Assembly: GCF_000341085.1 (NCBI RefSeq)
Contig: NZ_ANBA01000013.1
Coordinates: 344,187-408,186 of the forward strand
Direction: 5' to 3'
DNA from: Nocardiopsis ganjiahuensis DSM 45031
GTDB taxonomy: Bacteria; Actinomycetota; Actinomycetes; Streptosporangiales; Streptosporangiaceae
Length of the DNA: 64,000 nt
In this document: piece after piece, positions 1 to 15,649 of the stretch
Layout: each line of letters opens with the position of its first letter
How positions within the stretch are numbered: position 1 is the stretch's first letter
The notes under the pieces: model-generated
Told to the model about the DNA's origin: nothing
Database searches by the model: none
The model's input: only the letters and a program-made list of their open reading frames with translations
Made by a program: the position numbers and the translations under genes

Positions 1-2851
<2,851 letters not shown>

Positions 2852-2885
2852 CTTCCGCGGAATTCGAGAGCAGGGGACGAATTAA

Positions 2886-6764
<3,879 letters not shown>

Positions 6765-6791
6765 GCGCCAACCTGAACGTTGGCTGAGCTG

Positions 6792-6840
6792 ACGGCGGCG
6801 GTCAGCCACCCCCACATCCGGGGGTGGCCCCGCCGCCGTT
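6792..6840 (+). terminator. rpoBC terminator hairpin
   Basis: Arm ACGGCGGCGG (6792-6801) pairs with CCGCCGCCGT (6830-6839). A nested stem CCACCCCC/GGGGGTGG lies inside, and TTTCGT follows. It lies 28 bp after the rpoC stop and rules out the upstream start codons of the next reading frame. Confidence 0.8.
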
Positions 6841-6913
6841 TCGTCGTTGTCGGTCGACACACTGCTGTGTTGACGGGGAGAGGGCGCTACGGCGCCGGCG
6901 GGAGAGCAGGCAA

Positions 6914-9664
6914 GTGACTGATAACGGGGGCGGATCACCGGGCAACCGGGGTTCCGAGGCGGACGCGGACTCGTGGTTCAAGCCCAGCGAGAACCGCAAC
7001 CGCAAACAGTCGGAGTACCAGGATCCACTGGAGAACGAGGGCGCGTCCGAGGGCGACGCCCCGGCCGGTGGCGCGGTCTTCCCCGACAGCGGAGGCTACG
7101 CGGGGCTGAGCGCGTCGCGTCCGGCCATGGTCGAGCCCTACCCGGACGCGCTGGGCGGACCGCCCGCGGCGGAGCAGCCCCAGTTCGTCCCGGGGGCCAT
7201 CTCGTACCCGGGGGCCGGTACGTCGGCCTACCAGCCGGTGACGCGCATCCCCGGGGACAGTGATCCGCTGGGGACCCCGAGAGACGACAACGACCCGGGC
7301 GGCGGCACGGAGGAGTCCGTGAGCCCCGCCCCCACCGGCGGTTACCCGGGTATCGCCGCGAGCGCCCAGGTCCCGCTGCCGCCGGAGGACCCCGAGAGCC
7401 CTTCGGAACCGGCGCACGACAGCTGGGCGACCGGCACCAACGACTCGTGGGCCCCCGAGCCCGCGCGAGAGGCACCCGCGCCGGAGACGCCCGCCGAGGC
7501 CCCGGCCGACGACACCTGGGCGGCTGACGCCCCGGCCGACGCGTGGTCGAGGCAGGAGCCCGCCGCCCCGGCGGCCGACACGTGGTCCCCAGAACCTTCC
7601 GCCCCGGCCGCTGACGCGTGGTCTTCCGAACCGCCCGTTCCGGCGACGGACGCGTGGTCGAAGCAGCCGCCTGCTCCGGCGACCGACGCGTGGTCGAGGC
7701 AGGAGCCCGCCGCCCCGGCGGCCGACGCGTGGTCCCCAGAACCTTCCGCCCCGGCCGCTGACGCGTGGTCTCCCGAACCGCCGGCCCCGGCGACGGACGC
7801 GTGGACACCCGAACCGCCCGCACCTGTCGCTGACGCGTGGTCGAAGCAGGAGCCCGCTCCGGCGACCGACGCGTGGACACCCCCGGCTGAGGACTCCTGG
7901 GCCCCGCAGGCGTCCCCGGAGCCCGCTGCGCCCCCCGTGGGTGAGCCGTGGGCCCCGCAGCCCGCCCAGGACGCCTGGGAGGCTCCGGCCGAAGAGCTCT
8001 GGAAGCCCGAACCGGCCCAGGAGCAGCCGAGCGAGTGGCAGGGCACCGGCGGCCTGGACAGCTGGAGCCCCGCCCCGGACACCGGGGACGAGTGGAAGGG
8101 CGCGGGTACCACCGAGCCGTGGGCCGAGCCGGCCGCCCAGCCGTGGGCCGACCACGCCCACACCCCGTCTCCCGGCAGCGACCGGTACGACGACGAGCTC
8201 TCCCCGCGGCCCGCGCCGCCGCTGGACGGGCCCGCGGCCCGGACCGCGGACCAGTACGGGGAGCGGTACGACGACGAGCTCTCCCCGTCCTTCTCGGACG
8301 CGGTACCCGCCGACCAGGGCGGGCTCGGCAGCGGGAGCGGCAACACCTGGGCCTTCGACCGCAACGACCCGCGCCTGCCCGACGTCGTCCGCGACGCCGA
8401 GCGCCGCCGCAGGGAGTCGGCACCGGAGAAGCCCTCGTTCACCGAGTGGGGCGCTGACACCGGCTGGGACGGCGGGACCGGTGAGGAACGTCCGGCGGAG
8501 CAGGAGGGCAACCCCGACACGGGTGAGCTCTCCGCCGCCGTGCCGACCTCCAGCGACCCCCTGGCCGCCATCGCCGACATGCAGTCGCGGGCCAAGGCCA
8601 AGGAGACGTCGGAACCGCAGGACGAGCTCGGGTCCGAGCCCGGGCAGGAATGGGACGAGCGGCCCTGGGACGCGCCCGCGCGGGCCGAGGCCGCCTGGGA
8701 CCCGCAGCCCGCCGAGGAGCCGGCCCCGGCCTCCTGGGAGGGGACGCCCTCCGCGGGCGACGACTCCTGGCGGGGCGGCGAGGGCGCCACCCAGATGTTC
8801 ACGGCGCCCTCCTTCGACCGGGCCCCCGGGCTCGGGGGACGGGGCTACGACGAGCTCGGTTACGACGACCGGGGCCAGGACGCCCGGGGTTACGACGAGC
8901 GGGGTTACGACGAGCGGGACCACGGCGCTCAGGGTCACGGTGAGCTCGGTTACGACGACCGGGGCCAGGGCGTCCGGGGTTACGAGGACCGGGAACACGG
9001 GGAGCTCGGTTACGAGGACCGGGACCACGGCGCCGCGGCTTACGGCGAACAGGGCCACGACGAGCTCGGTTACGGGGAACGGGGTTACGGGGAGGCCGAC
9101 TACGACGAGCTCGGCGGGCCCGCGGCCGACCGCGGTCCGGTGGCCGCCGGGGTCCCGTCCGACCTGGGCTCCGGGCCCTCCTTCGACCAGGGACCCTTCG
9201 ACCAGGGGGCCGACGGCCGGGACCGCGAGGGGCAGCCGGCCGAGGACCGGGCCCCGGAGGGGGAGTCGGACTACGAGGACGGCTTCACCCCCGCGGACTA
9301 CGGGATGCCGGAGCGGCCCAAGCCGTCCCGGCGCCGCAGGGACCGGATCGCCGAGGACTTCCCCGGCTTCGACGACGCCACGGAGAGCGGGGACTACCCC
9401 GGCTACGACAGCATCGACTTCCTGGCCGACACCGAACCCGGGGCGAACGTCACCCTGTGGCTGGGTGTGGCCTCGCTTATCCCCGGTCTCGGTGTGATCA
9501 CCGCGGTCCTGGCGCTGTTCGTCACCGGCCCCAAGGCGAAGAAGGCGATCCGTGAGTCGCGCGGGGCCCTCGACGGCCTGGGCCGGATCACCGCCGGCAC
9601 CGTCTTCGCGGTCATCGGCATCGTGGTGACGGTGATCTCCCTCGCGATCTGGTTGGTGCTGTAG
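6914..9664 (+). CDS. repeat-rich membrane protein with C-terminal DUF4190-like domain
   Basis: Predicted 916-residue protein of unknown function. The GTG at 6914 (VTDNGGG) follows GGAGAGCAGG; earlier in-frame starts lie in the rpoC terminator. Residues 1 to about 840 look disordered and are Pro/Ala/Glu/Asp/Gly-rich. They include nine 12-13-residue DAW units (residues 209-318) and a Tyr-Asp-Arg-Gly tract (644-734). The last 72 residues carry two hydrophobic segments (about 846-872 and 893-916) around a short basic loop, the layout of DUF4190 proteins. The long acidic head is therefore probably cytoplasmic and anchored at its C terminus. It sits between rpoC and the str operon with hairpins on both sides, so it is probably its own transcript. 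The domain assignment is from memory of the family. Confidence 0.8.
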   Translation: MTDNGGGSPGNRGSEADADSWFKPSENRNRKQSEYQDPLENEGASEGDAPAGGAVFPDSGGYAGLSASRPAMVEPYPDALGGPPAAEQPQFVPGAISYPGAGTSAYQPVTRIPGDSDPLGTPRDDNDPGGGTEESVSPAPTGGYPGIAASAQVPLPPEDPESPSEPAHDSWATGTNDSWAPEPAREAPAPETPAEAPADDTWAADAPADAWSRQEPAAPAADTWSPEPSAPAADAWSSEPPVPATDAWSKQPPAPATDAWSRQEPAAPAADAWSPEPSAPAADAWSPEPPAPATDAWTPEPPAPVADAWSKQEPAPATDAWTPPAEDSWAPQASPEPAAPPVGEPWAPQPAQDAWEAPAEELWKPEPAQEQPSEWQGTGGLDSWSPAPDTGDEWKGAGTTEPWAEPAAQPWADHAHTPSPGSDRYDDELSPRPAPPLDGPAARTADQYGERYDDELSPSFSDAVPADQGGLGSGSGNTWAFDRNDPRLPDVVRDAERRRRESAPEKPSFTEWGADTGWDGGTGEERPAEQEGNPDTGELSAAVPTSSDPLAAIADMQSRAKAKETSEPQDELGSEPGQEWDERPWDAPARAEAAWDPQPAEEPAPASWEGTPSAGDDSWRGGEGATQMFTAPSFDRAPGLGGRGYDELGYDDRGQDARGYDERGYDERDHGAQGHGELGYDDRGQGVRGYEDREHGELGYEDRDHGAAAYGEQGHDELGYGERGYGEADYDELGGPAADRGPVAAGVPSDLGSGPSFDQGPFDQGADGRDREGQPAEDRAPEGESDYEDGFTPADYGMPERPKPSRRRRDRIAEDFPGFDDATESGDYPGYDSIDFLADTEPGANVTLWLGVASLIPGLGVITAVLALFVTGPKAKKAIRESRGALDGLGRITAGTVFAVIGIVVTVISLAIWLVL
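7538..7867 (+). repeat. tandem DAW-type protein repeats with a 147-bp higher-order period
   Basis: Nine units of 12 or 13 codons, each starting Asp-(Ala/Thr)-Trp and ending in a Pro/Ala tail. A block of four units (13+12+12+12 = 49 codons) starting at 7538 recurs almost unchanged at 7685. This shows a recent 147-bp in-frame duplication. Confidence 0.85.
8843..9115 (+). repeat. Gly-Tyr-Asp-Glu-Arg-type low-complexity repeat
   Basis: 91 codons made of short variants of GYDELG, GYDDRGQ, GYDERG, GYEDRDHG and GHGELG. They are highly charged, rich in Tyr and Gly, and free of hydrophobic core residues other than Tyr and Leu. The nucleotide repeats (variants of GGTTACGACGAG) make the tract prone to slippage. 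Confidence 0.8.
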
Positions 9665-9670
9665 CTTCTC

Positions 9671-9712
9671 GGCCGCTCCCGGGGCACAATGGGACCCCTG
9701 GGAGCGGCCGTT
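9671..9712 (+). terminator. terminator after the DUF4190-like gene
   Basis: GGCCGCTCCC (9671-9680) pairs perfectly with GGGAGCGGCC (9700-9709), with an inner GGGG/CCCC. It starts 6 bp after the TAG stop. Confidence 0.8.
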
Positions 9713-9844
9713 CACTCTTTGCGGCCCTCCGCCCGCCTTCCGGCGGGAACATGGGGCGAAACGAGTCCGGAAGCGCGTAGACTGTTGGTGACCCACGGCT
9801 ACGCGAGAACCGGTTCCGCTTGTCTCGCCATGTCGCACACCGTT

Positions 9845-9873
9845 TTGACCGCATGTTCGGTTAGCGGTAGCCT
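9845..9873 (+). promoter_or_regulatory. promoter of the str operon
   Basis: TTGACC (9845-9850), a 17-bp spacer, then TAGCCT (9868-9873), a good match to the actinobacterial housekeeping consensus. It leaves a leader of about 255 nt before rpsL. A second TAGACT (9778-9783) lacks a clear -35. I see no reading frame worth calling in the 9665-10135 gap. Confidence 0.6.
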
Positions 9874-10135
9874 GTGTGATTGTGCCCGTGAGTCGACGGG
9901 TCACACGTGTGTGTGCGGCGCCCCAGTCCTCCACAGGACGGACGCAAGGCGCGCAGCGCATGTGAACCCCCTCCTGTGAATCGGCCTTTCGGCCGGGTGT
10001 GCACCCGTTCGCCATGCGTGGCAACGAGGGCGACACGCCCGACCTCGGGGGTCGGGGAGGTTCGGGAAATTCAGCAGGTCAATAGCGATATCGGCTACGA
10101 GAACCGGCGTAGGTCACGAGGAAGACGGAGACGCG

Positions 10136-10507
10136 GTGCCCACCATCCAGCAGCTGGTCCGCAAGGGCCGACAGGACAAGGTCGCAAAGAACAAGACCCC
10201 GGCGCTGAAGGGGAGTCCGCAGCGTCGTGGTGTGTGCACGCGTGTCTACACCACTACGCCGAAGAAGCCGAACTCCGCTCTGCGTAAGGTCGCTCGCGTC
10301 AAGCTGAGCAGCGGCATCGAGGTCACGGCCTACATCCCCGGCATTGGTCACAACCTCCAGGAGCACAGCATCGTGCTGGTTCGTGGCGGTCGTGTGAAGG
10401 ACCTGCCGGGCGTTCGCTACCGAATTGTCCGCGGTTCGCTCGACACCCAGGGTGTCCGAGGCCGCAAGCAGGCCCGTAGCCACTACGGCGCCAAGAAGGA
10501 GAAGTAA
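10136..10507 (+). CDS. rpsL: 30S ribosomal protein S12
   Basis: S12 of the decoding centre, 123 residues, GTG start with GGAG 8 nt upstream. Residues K43 and K88, the classic streptomycin-resistance positions, are both lysine, so the gene looks wild type. The blocks TPKKPNSALRKVA and GGRVKDLPGVRY are typical. It is the first gene of the str operon rpsL-rpsG-fusA-tuf, with rpsG starting 2 bp after its stop. Confidence 0.98.
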   Translation: MPTIQQLVRKGRQDKVAKNKTPALKGSPQRRGVCTRVYTTTPKKPNSALRKVARVKLSSGIEVTAYIPGIGHNLQEHSIVLVRGGRVKDLPGVRYRIVRGSLDTQGVRGRKQARSHYGAKKEK

Positions 10508-10509
10508 GC

Positions 10510-10980
10510 ATGCCGCGCAAGGGCCCGGCGCCGAAGCGCCAGCTCATCACCGACCCGGTCTACGGCTCGCCGCTCGTCACCGCACTGATCAACAAGGTGC
10601 TCCTCGACGGCAAGCGCTCCATCGCTCAGGCGGTCGTGTACGACGCCCTCGAGGGTGCTCGTGAGAAGTCCGGTCAGGACCCGCTCGTCGTCCTCAAGCG
10701 AGCCCTGGACAACGTCAAGCCCGCGCTGGAGGTCCGCAGCCGCCGCGTTGGTGGCGCGACCTACCAGGTGCCGGTCGAGGTCCGCGCCTCCCGGTCCACC
10801 ACGCTGGCCCTGCGCTGGCTGGTCTCCTACTCGCGTCAGCGTCGTGAGAAGACCATGACCGAGCGTCTGATGAACGAGCTGGTTGACGCCAGCAACGGTC
10901 TGGGCGCGGCTGTCAAGAAGCGTGAGGACACGCACAAGATGGCCGAGTCGAACAAGGCCTTCGCCCACTACCGCTGGTAA
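10510..10980 (+). CDS. rpsG: 30S ribosomal protein S7
   Basis: S7, 156 residues, the primary binder that nucleates the 30S head. It opens MPRKGPAPKR and carries the family blocks SRRVGGATYQVPVEV and ALRWLVSYSR. Its normal length and position directly after rpsL and 45 bp before fusA make the call secure. In other bacteria S7 represses this operon by binding its mRNA; no such structure was tested here. Confidence 0.98.
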   Translation: MPRKGPAPKRQLITDPVYGSPLVTALINKVLLDGKRSIAQAVVYDALEGAREKSGQDPLVVLKRALDNVKPALEVRSRRVGGATYQVPVEVRASRSTTLALRWLVSYSRQRREKTMTERLMNELVDASNGLGAAVKKREDTHKMAESNKAFAHYRW

Positions 10981-11025
10981 CCCCGCGGCGAATCGATTCC
11001 TTGAGACCTAGGGAAGACGAGCCTC

Positions 11026-13137
11026 ATGGCTAAGACTTTGCTTGACCTGGCCAAGGTCCGCAACATCGGCATCATGGCCCACATCGACGCGGGCAAGACG
11101 ACGACGACTGAGCGGATCCTCTACTACACCGGTGTGACCCACAAGGTGGGCGAGGTCCACGATGGCGCCGCCACGATGGACTGGATGAAGGAGGAGCAGG
11201 AGCGGGGTATCACCATTACCTCGGCTGCTACCACCACCCACTGGGACGACCACACCATCAACATCATCGACACGCCTGGCCACGTCGACTTCACGGTCGA
11301 GGTCGAGCGGTCGCTGCGTGTGCTCGACGGTGCCGTCGCGGTGTTCGACGCCAAGGAAGGCGTCGAGCCCCAGTCGGAGCAGGTCTGGCGTCAGGCCGAC
11401 CGTTACAAGGTCCCGCGGATCTGCTTCGTCAACAAGATGGACAAGATCGGCGCCGAGTTCCAGCGCTGTGTCGACATGTTCCGTGAGCGCCTCGGCGCGA
11501 ACGCCATGCCGATCCAGCTCAACATCGGTGCTGAGAGCGACTTCAAGGGCGTCATCGACCTCGTGAAGATGAAGGCCTACGTCTGGAACGACGAGGCCGC
11601 GCTCGGCGAGATGTACGACACCGTCGACATCCCCGAGACTCACACCGAGGCCGCCCGCGAGGCCCGCGACCAGTTCATCGAGACGCTGGCCGAGGCCGAC
11701 GACGAGATCATGGAGCTGTACCTCGAGGGCCAGGAGCCCACCGAGGAGCAGCTGGTTCCCGCGATCCGTCGCGCCACCATCGCCGGCACCGCGATCCCGA
11801 TCGTCTGCGGCACCGCGTTCAAGAACAAGGGCGTCCAGCCCCTGCTCGACGCGGTCACCGCATACCTTCCCTCGCCCCTGGACGTGGACGCCATCGAGGG
11901 CCACGACCCCAAGGACGAGACCGAGGAGACGAAGCTCGAGCGCAAGCCGAGCGTCGACGAGCCGATGTCCGCGCTGGTCTTCAAGATCATGAGCGACCCG
12001 CACCTGGGCCGTCTCACCTACCTGCGCATCTACTCGGGTGTCCTCAACACCGGTACCCAGGTTCTGAACAGCCTGAAGGGCCGGAAGGAGCGCATCGGCA
12101 AGATCTACCGCATGCACTCCAACAAGCGTGAGGAGATCTCCGAGGCGGGCGCGGGCGACATCGTCGCGGTCATGGGTCTGAAGGACACCACGACGGGCGA
12201 GACGCTCTGCGACCAGTCGGCTCCGATCGTCCTGGAGTCCATGACGTTCCCGGCTCCGGTCATCGAGGTGGCCATCGAGCCGAAGACCAAGAGCGACCAG
12301 GAGAAGCTGGGCATCGCGATCCAGCGTCTGGCGGACGAGGACCCCTCCTTCCAGGTGGCCTCGGACGAGCAGACCGGCCAGACCGTGATCTCCGGCATGG
12401 GTGAGCTGCACCTCGAGGTGCTGGTCAACCGCATGCGCGACGAGTTCAAGGTCGAGGCGAACATCGGTAAGCCCCAGGTGGCCTACCGAGAGACCATTCG
12501 CAAGAAGGTCGAAGGCCACGTCTACACCCACAAGAAGCAGACCGGTGGGTCGGGCCAGTTCGCCAAGGTCAAGATCGACCTCGAGCCGCTCGTGGCCGAA
12601 GAGGGCGACGCGTCCGGGTACGAGTTCGTCAACTCCGTCACCGGTGGCCGCATCCCGCGGGAGTACATCCCCTCGGTCGATGCCGGCTGCCAGGAGGCCG
12701 CTGAGCTGGGTGTGCTCGCGCACTACCCGCTCGTCGGCATCAAGGTGACGCTGCAGGACGGTCAGTACCACGACGTCGACTCCTCCGAGATGGCGTTCAA
12801 GACCGCTGGTTCGATGGCCTTCAAGGAGGCCGTCAAGCTCGCGAAGCCGACGCTGCTCGAGCCGGTCATGGCCGTCGAGGTCACCACTCCTGAGGAGTAC
12901 ATGGGTGACGTCATCGGTGACCTGAACTCCCGCCGTGGACAGATTCAGTCCATGGACGAGCGTTCCGGTGTCCGGATCGTCAAGGCCCAGGTGCCCCTTT
13001 CGGAAATGTTCGGCTACGTGGGTGACCTGCGCAGCCGTACGCAGGGTCGAGCCAACTACTCGATGGTGTTCGACTCCTACGCGGAGGTTCCGTCCGCTGT
13101 CGCCCAAGAAATTGTGGCGAAGGTTCGCGGCGAATAG
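11026..13137 (+). CDS. fusA: translation elongation factor G
   Basis: EF-G, the translocation GTPase, 703 residues. The P-loop AHIDAGKTTTT spans residues 18-28, with G3 DTPGH at 82-86 and G4 NKMD at 136-139. The C-terminal domains IV and V are intact (GGRIPREYIPSV, MFGYVGDLRSRTQG). The ATG follows GGGAAGACGAG. The gene lies between rpsG and tuf as expected. No second fusA-like copy is in the window. Confidence 0.98.
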   Translation: MAKTLLDLAKVRNIGIMAHIDAGKTTTTERILYYTGVTHKVGEVHDGAATMDWMKEEQERGITITSAATTTHWDDHTINIIDTPGHVDFTVEVERSLRVLDGAVAVFDAKEGVEPQSEQVWRQADRYKVPRICFVNKMDKIGAEFQRCVDMFRERLGANAMPIQLNIGAESDFKGVIDLVKMKAYVWNDEAALGEMYDTVDIPETHTEAAREARDQFIETLAEADDEIMELYLEGQEPTEEQLVPAIRRATIAGTAIPIVCGTAFKNKGVQPLLDAVTAYLPSPLDVDAIEGHDPKDETEETKLERKPSVDEPMSALVFKIMSDPHLGRLTYLRIYSGVLNTGTQVLNSLKGRKERIGKIYRMHSNKREEISEAGAGDIVAVMGLKDTTTGETLCDQSAPIVLESMTFPAPVIEVAIEPKTKSDQEKLGIAIQRLADEDPSFQVASDEQTGQTVISGMGELHLEVLVNRMRDEFKVEANIGKPQVAYRETIRKKVEGHVYTHKKQTGGSGQFAKVKIDLEPLVAEEGDASGYEFVNSVTGGRIPREYIPSVDAGCQEAAELGVLAHYPLVGIKVTLQDGQYHDVDSSEMAFKTAGSMAFKEAVKLAKPTLLEPVMAVEVTTPEEYMGDVIGDLNSRRGQIQSMDERSGVRIVKAQVPLSEMFGYVGDLRSRTQGRANYSMVFDSYAEVPSAVAQEIVAKVRGE

Positions 13138-13220
13138 TCGCGAACACGAAACCCGACTGTTCCCCGTGCCCGCGGGGTTGGACCACAGTCAGATAGATCT
13201 GTACGTCTAGGAGATTTCCA

Positions 13221-14414
13221 GTGGCGAAGGAAAAGTTCGAGCGGACTAAGCCGCACGTCAACATCGGCACCATCGGTCACATTGACCACGGCAAGACCAC
13301 GCTGACCGCGGCCATCACCAAGGTGCTGCACGACGCGTACCCGGAGCTGAACCCGTTCACCCCGTTCGAGGACATCGACAACGCTCCTGAGGAGCGCGAG
13401 CGCGGTATCACCATCTCCGTCGCTCACGTCGAGTACCAGACCGAGGCGCGTCACTACGCTCACGTCGACTGCCCCGGTCACGCTGACTACGTGAAGAACA
13501 TGATCACGGGTGCCGCGCAGATGGACGGCGCGATCCTGGTCGTGGCCGCCACCGACGGCCCGATGCCGCAGACCAAGGAGCACGTGCTCCTGGCCCGCCA
13601 GGTCGGCGTCCCCGCCATCGTCGTCGCCCTGAACAAGGCCGACATGGTGGACGACGAGGAGATCTTCGAGCTCGTCGAGCTCGAGGTGCGTGAGCTCCTC
13701 AGCGAGTACGAGTTCCCCGGCGACGACGTTCCCGTCACCAAGGTCTCGGCGCTCAAGGCGCTCGAGGGCGACGCCGAGTGGGGCAAGTCCGTCCTGGAGC
13801 TCATGGGCACGGTCGACAGCTTCATTCCGGAGCCCGAGCGTGACACCGAGAAGCCCTTCCTCATGCCGATCGAGGACGTCTTCTCGATCACCGGTCGCGG
13901 CACCGTCGTCACCGGTCGTATCGAGCGCGGCATCGTCAACGTCAACGAGACCGTTGACATTGTCGGCATCAAGGAAGACAAGCAGACCACCACCGTCACC
14001 GGTGTTGAGATGTTCCGCAAGCTGCTCGACCAGGGCCAGGCCGGCGACAACGTCGGTCTGCTCCTGCGCGGCATCAAGCGCGAGGACGTCGAGCGCGGCC
14101 AGGTCGTGATCAAGCCCGGCACGACCACCCCGCACACCGAGTTCGAGGGCCAGGTTGTCATCCTGTCCAAGGACGAGGGTGGCCGCCACACGCCGTTCTT
14201 CAACAACTACCGCCCGCAGTTCTACTTCCGCACCACTGACGTCACCGGCGTCGTGACGCTGCCGGAGGGCACTGAGATGGTCATGCCCGGTGACAGCACC
14301 GAGATGTCCGTCCAGCTGATCCAGCCGGTCGCGATGGAAGAGGGCCTCAAGTTCGCCATCCGTGAGGGTGGCCGGACCGTGGGCGCGGGTCGCGTCATCA
14401 AGATCCTCAAGTAG
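13221..14414 (+). CDS. tuf: translation elongation factor Tu
   Basis: EF-Tu, 397 residues, delivers aminoacyl-tRNA to the ribosome. The GTG start follows AGGAGATTT. G1 GHIDHGKTT is at 19-27, G3 DCPGH at 83-87 and G4 NKAD at 138-141. The C-terminal FAIREGGRTVGAG keeps the alanine commonly changed in elfamycin-resistant proteins, so nothing suggests resistance. It is the last gene of the str operon and is followed by two overlapping terminator stems. Confidence 0.98.
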   Translation: MAKEKFERTKPHVNIGTIGHIDHGKTTLTAAITKVLHDAYPELNPFTPFEDIDNAPEERERGITISVAHVEYQTEARHYAHVDCPGHADYVKNMITGAAQMDGAILVVAATDGPMPQTKEHVLLARQVGVPAIVVALNKADMVDDEEIFELVELEVRELLSEYEFPGDDVPVTKVSALKALEGDAEWGKSVLELMGTVDSFIPEPERDTEKPFLMPIEDVFSITGRGTVVTGRIERGIVNVNETVDIVGIKEDKQTTTVTGVEMFRKLLDQGQAGDNVGLLLRGIKREDVERGQVVIKPGTTTPHTEFEGQVVILSKDEGGRHTPFFNNYRPQFYFRTTDVTGVVTLPEGTEMVMPGDSTEMSVQLIQPVAMEEGLKFAIREGGRTVGAGRVIKILK

Positions 14415-14421
14415 CACACAC

Positions 14422-14493
14422 ACGTTGGGGTGGCCCCTCTCGGAGCCGCCCCAACGTGGTGGGTGGGCCGCTTCACCGCGGCCCACCCACCAC
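14422..14493 (+). terminator. two overlapping terminator stems after tuf
   Basis: Stem 1: ACGTTGGGGTGGC (from 14422) with GCCGCCCCAACGT (to 14457). Stem 2: a perfect 16-bp stem, GTGGTGGGTGGGCCGC (14456-14471) with its complement at 14478-14493, loop TTCACC. The stems share two bases at 14456-14457. They separate the str and S10 operons. The rest of the gap to 14674 shows no clear gene. Confidence 0.8.
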
Positions 14494-14674
14494 ACACACA
14501 AGACGTCATCGGGCTCTGTGACGGTGACGCACCGCAGGGGCAAGCCCTGTTGCGGTTTCTCAAGGGAATAGGGGCTCACGGCCAACACGCCGGCGGATTC
14601 GCCGACGGGCCTGGGCGTCTGTGACCGGGACAGCTCACCGTTACGGACACTGAAGCGAAGGACGAACAGGCCAC

Positions 14675-14983
14675 ATGGCGGGACAGAAGATCCGCATTCG
14701 GCTAAAGGCCTATGACCACGAGGTCATCGACAGCTCGGCGCGCAAGATCGTTGAGACTGTGACGCGAACTGGCGCACAGGTCGCGGGCCCGGTGCCGCTG
14801 CCGACGGAAAAGAACGTTTACTGCGTTATCCGATCGCCGCACAAGTACAAGGACTCGCGCGAGCACTTCGAGATGCGCACCCACAAGCGGCTGATCGACA
14901 TCATCGACCCCACGCCGAAGACGGTCGACTCGCTCATGCGACTCGACCTCCCGGCTGGCGTTGACATCGAGATCAAGCTTTAA
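14675..14983 (+). CDS. rpsJ: 30S ribosomal protein S10
   Basis: S10 (also NusE), 102 residues, first gene of the S10 operon. It opens MAGQKIRIRLKAYDHE and has the loop block RSPHKYKDSREHFEMRTHK, where S10 contacts the head and NusB partners bind. The long upstream gap after the tuf terminators must hold the operon promoter and leader, but I could not identify a convincing -10/-35 pair. rplC follows after 12 bp. Confidence 0.98.
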   Translation: MAGQKIRIRLKAYDHEVIDSSARKIVETVTRTGAQVAGPVPLPTEKNVYCVIRSPHKYKDSREHFEMRTHKRLIDIIDPTPKTVDSLMRLDLPAGVDIEIKL

Positions 14984-14995
14984 GGACGCACAGAC

Positions 14996-15646
14996 ATGGC
15001 CACCAAGCAGATCAAGGGAGTTCTGGGCGAAAAGCTCGGCATGACCCAGGTCTTCGACGACGCGGGCAAGATGGTGCCCGTGACCGTCCTGAAGGCCGGT
15101 CCGTGCGTCGTGAGCCGCATCCGGACTCCGGACACCGATGGCTACTCCGCCATCCAGCTCGGCTACGGGCAGATCAACCCGCGCAAGGTCAACAAGCCCC
15201 TGGGCGACTACCTTCGCGCGCACGACCTGACCCCGCGCCGGCACTACGTCGAGGTGCGCACCACCGACGCCTCCGAGTACACGCTCGGCCAGGAGGTCGA
15301 CGCCGCCTCGTTCGAGACCGGCCAGAAGGTCGACGTCACGGGCAAGAGCAAGGGCAAGGGTTTCGCCGGTGTGATGAAGCGCCACGGTTTCCGTGGTCTC
15401 TCCGCCTCGCACGGCACCCAGCGTAAGCACCGCTCGCCCGGTTCCATCGGCGGCTGCGCCACACCCGGCCGCGTTTTCAAGGGCATGAGGATGGCCGGGC
15501 GCATGGGCAACGTGCGCAAGACCGTCCAGAACCTGACCGTTCACTCTGTGGACGCGGAGAAGGGCCTCATCCTGGTCAAGGGTGCTGTCCCCGGTCCCAA
15601 CGGCGGTCTGGTGCTCGTCCGCACCGCTGTGAAGGGGGACAAGTAA
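14996..15646 (+). CDS. rplC: 50S ribosomal protein L3
   Basis: L3, 216 residues, an early 50S assembly protein whose loop reaches the peptidyl-transferase centre. The family loop is intact (KGFAGVMKRHGFRG, THGTQ-type HGTQRKHRSPGSIG). The start ATG is the GGACGCACAGAC-proximal one, 12 bp after rpsJ. rplD follows after 3 bp. Confidence 0.98.
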   Translation: MATKQIKGVLGEKLGMTQVFDDAGKMVPVTVLKAGPCVVSRIRTPDTDGYSAIQLGYGQINPRKVNKPLGDYLRAHDLTPRRHYVEVRTTDASEYTLGQEVDAASFETGQKVDVTGKSKGKGFAGVMKRHGFRGLSASHGTQRKHRSPGSIGGCATPGRVFKGMRMAGRMGNVRKTVQNLTVHSVDAEKGLILVKGAVPGPNGGLVLVRTAVKGDK

Positions 15647-15649
15647 GCC

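Noticed and set aside
6935..10036. Long antisense frame across the repeat protein and the str leader
   Set aside because: Arises from the Pro/Ala/Glu repeats read backwards; covers terminators and the str promoter.
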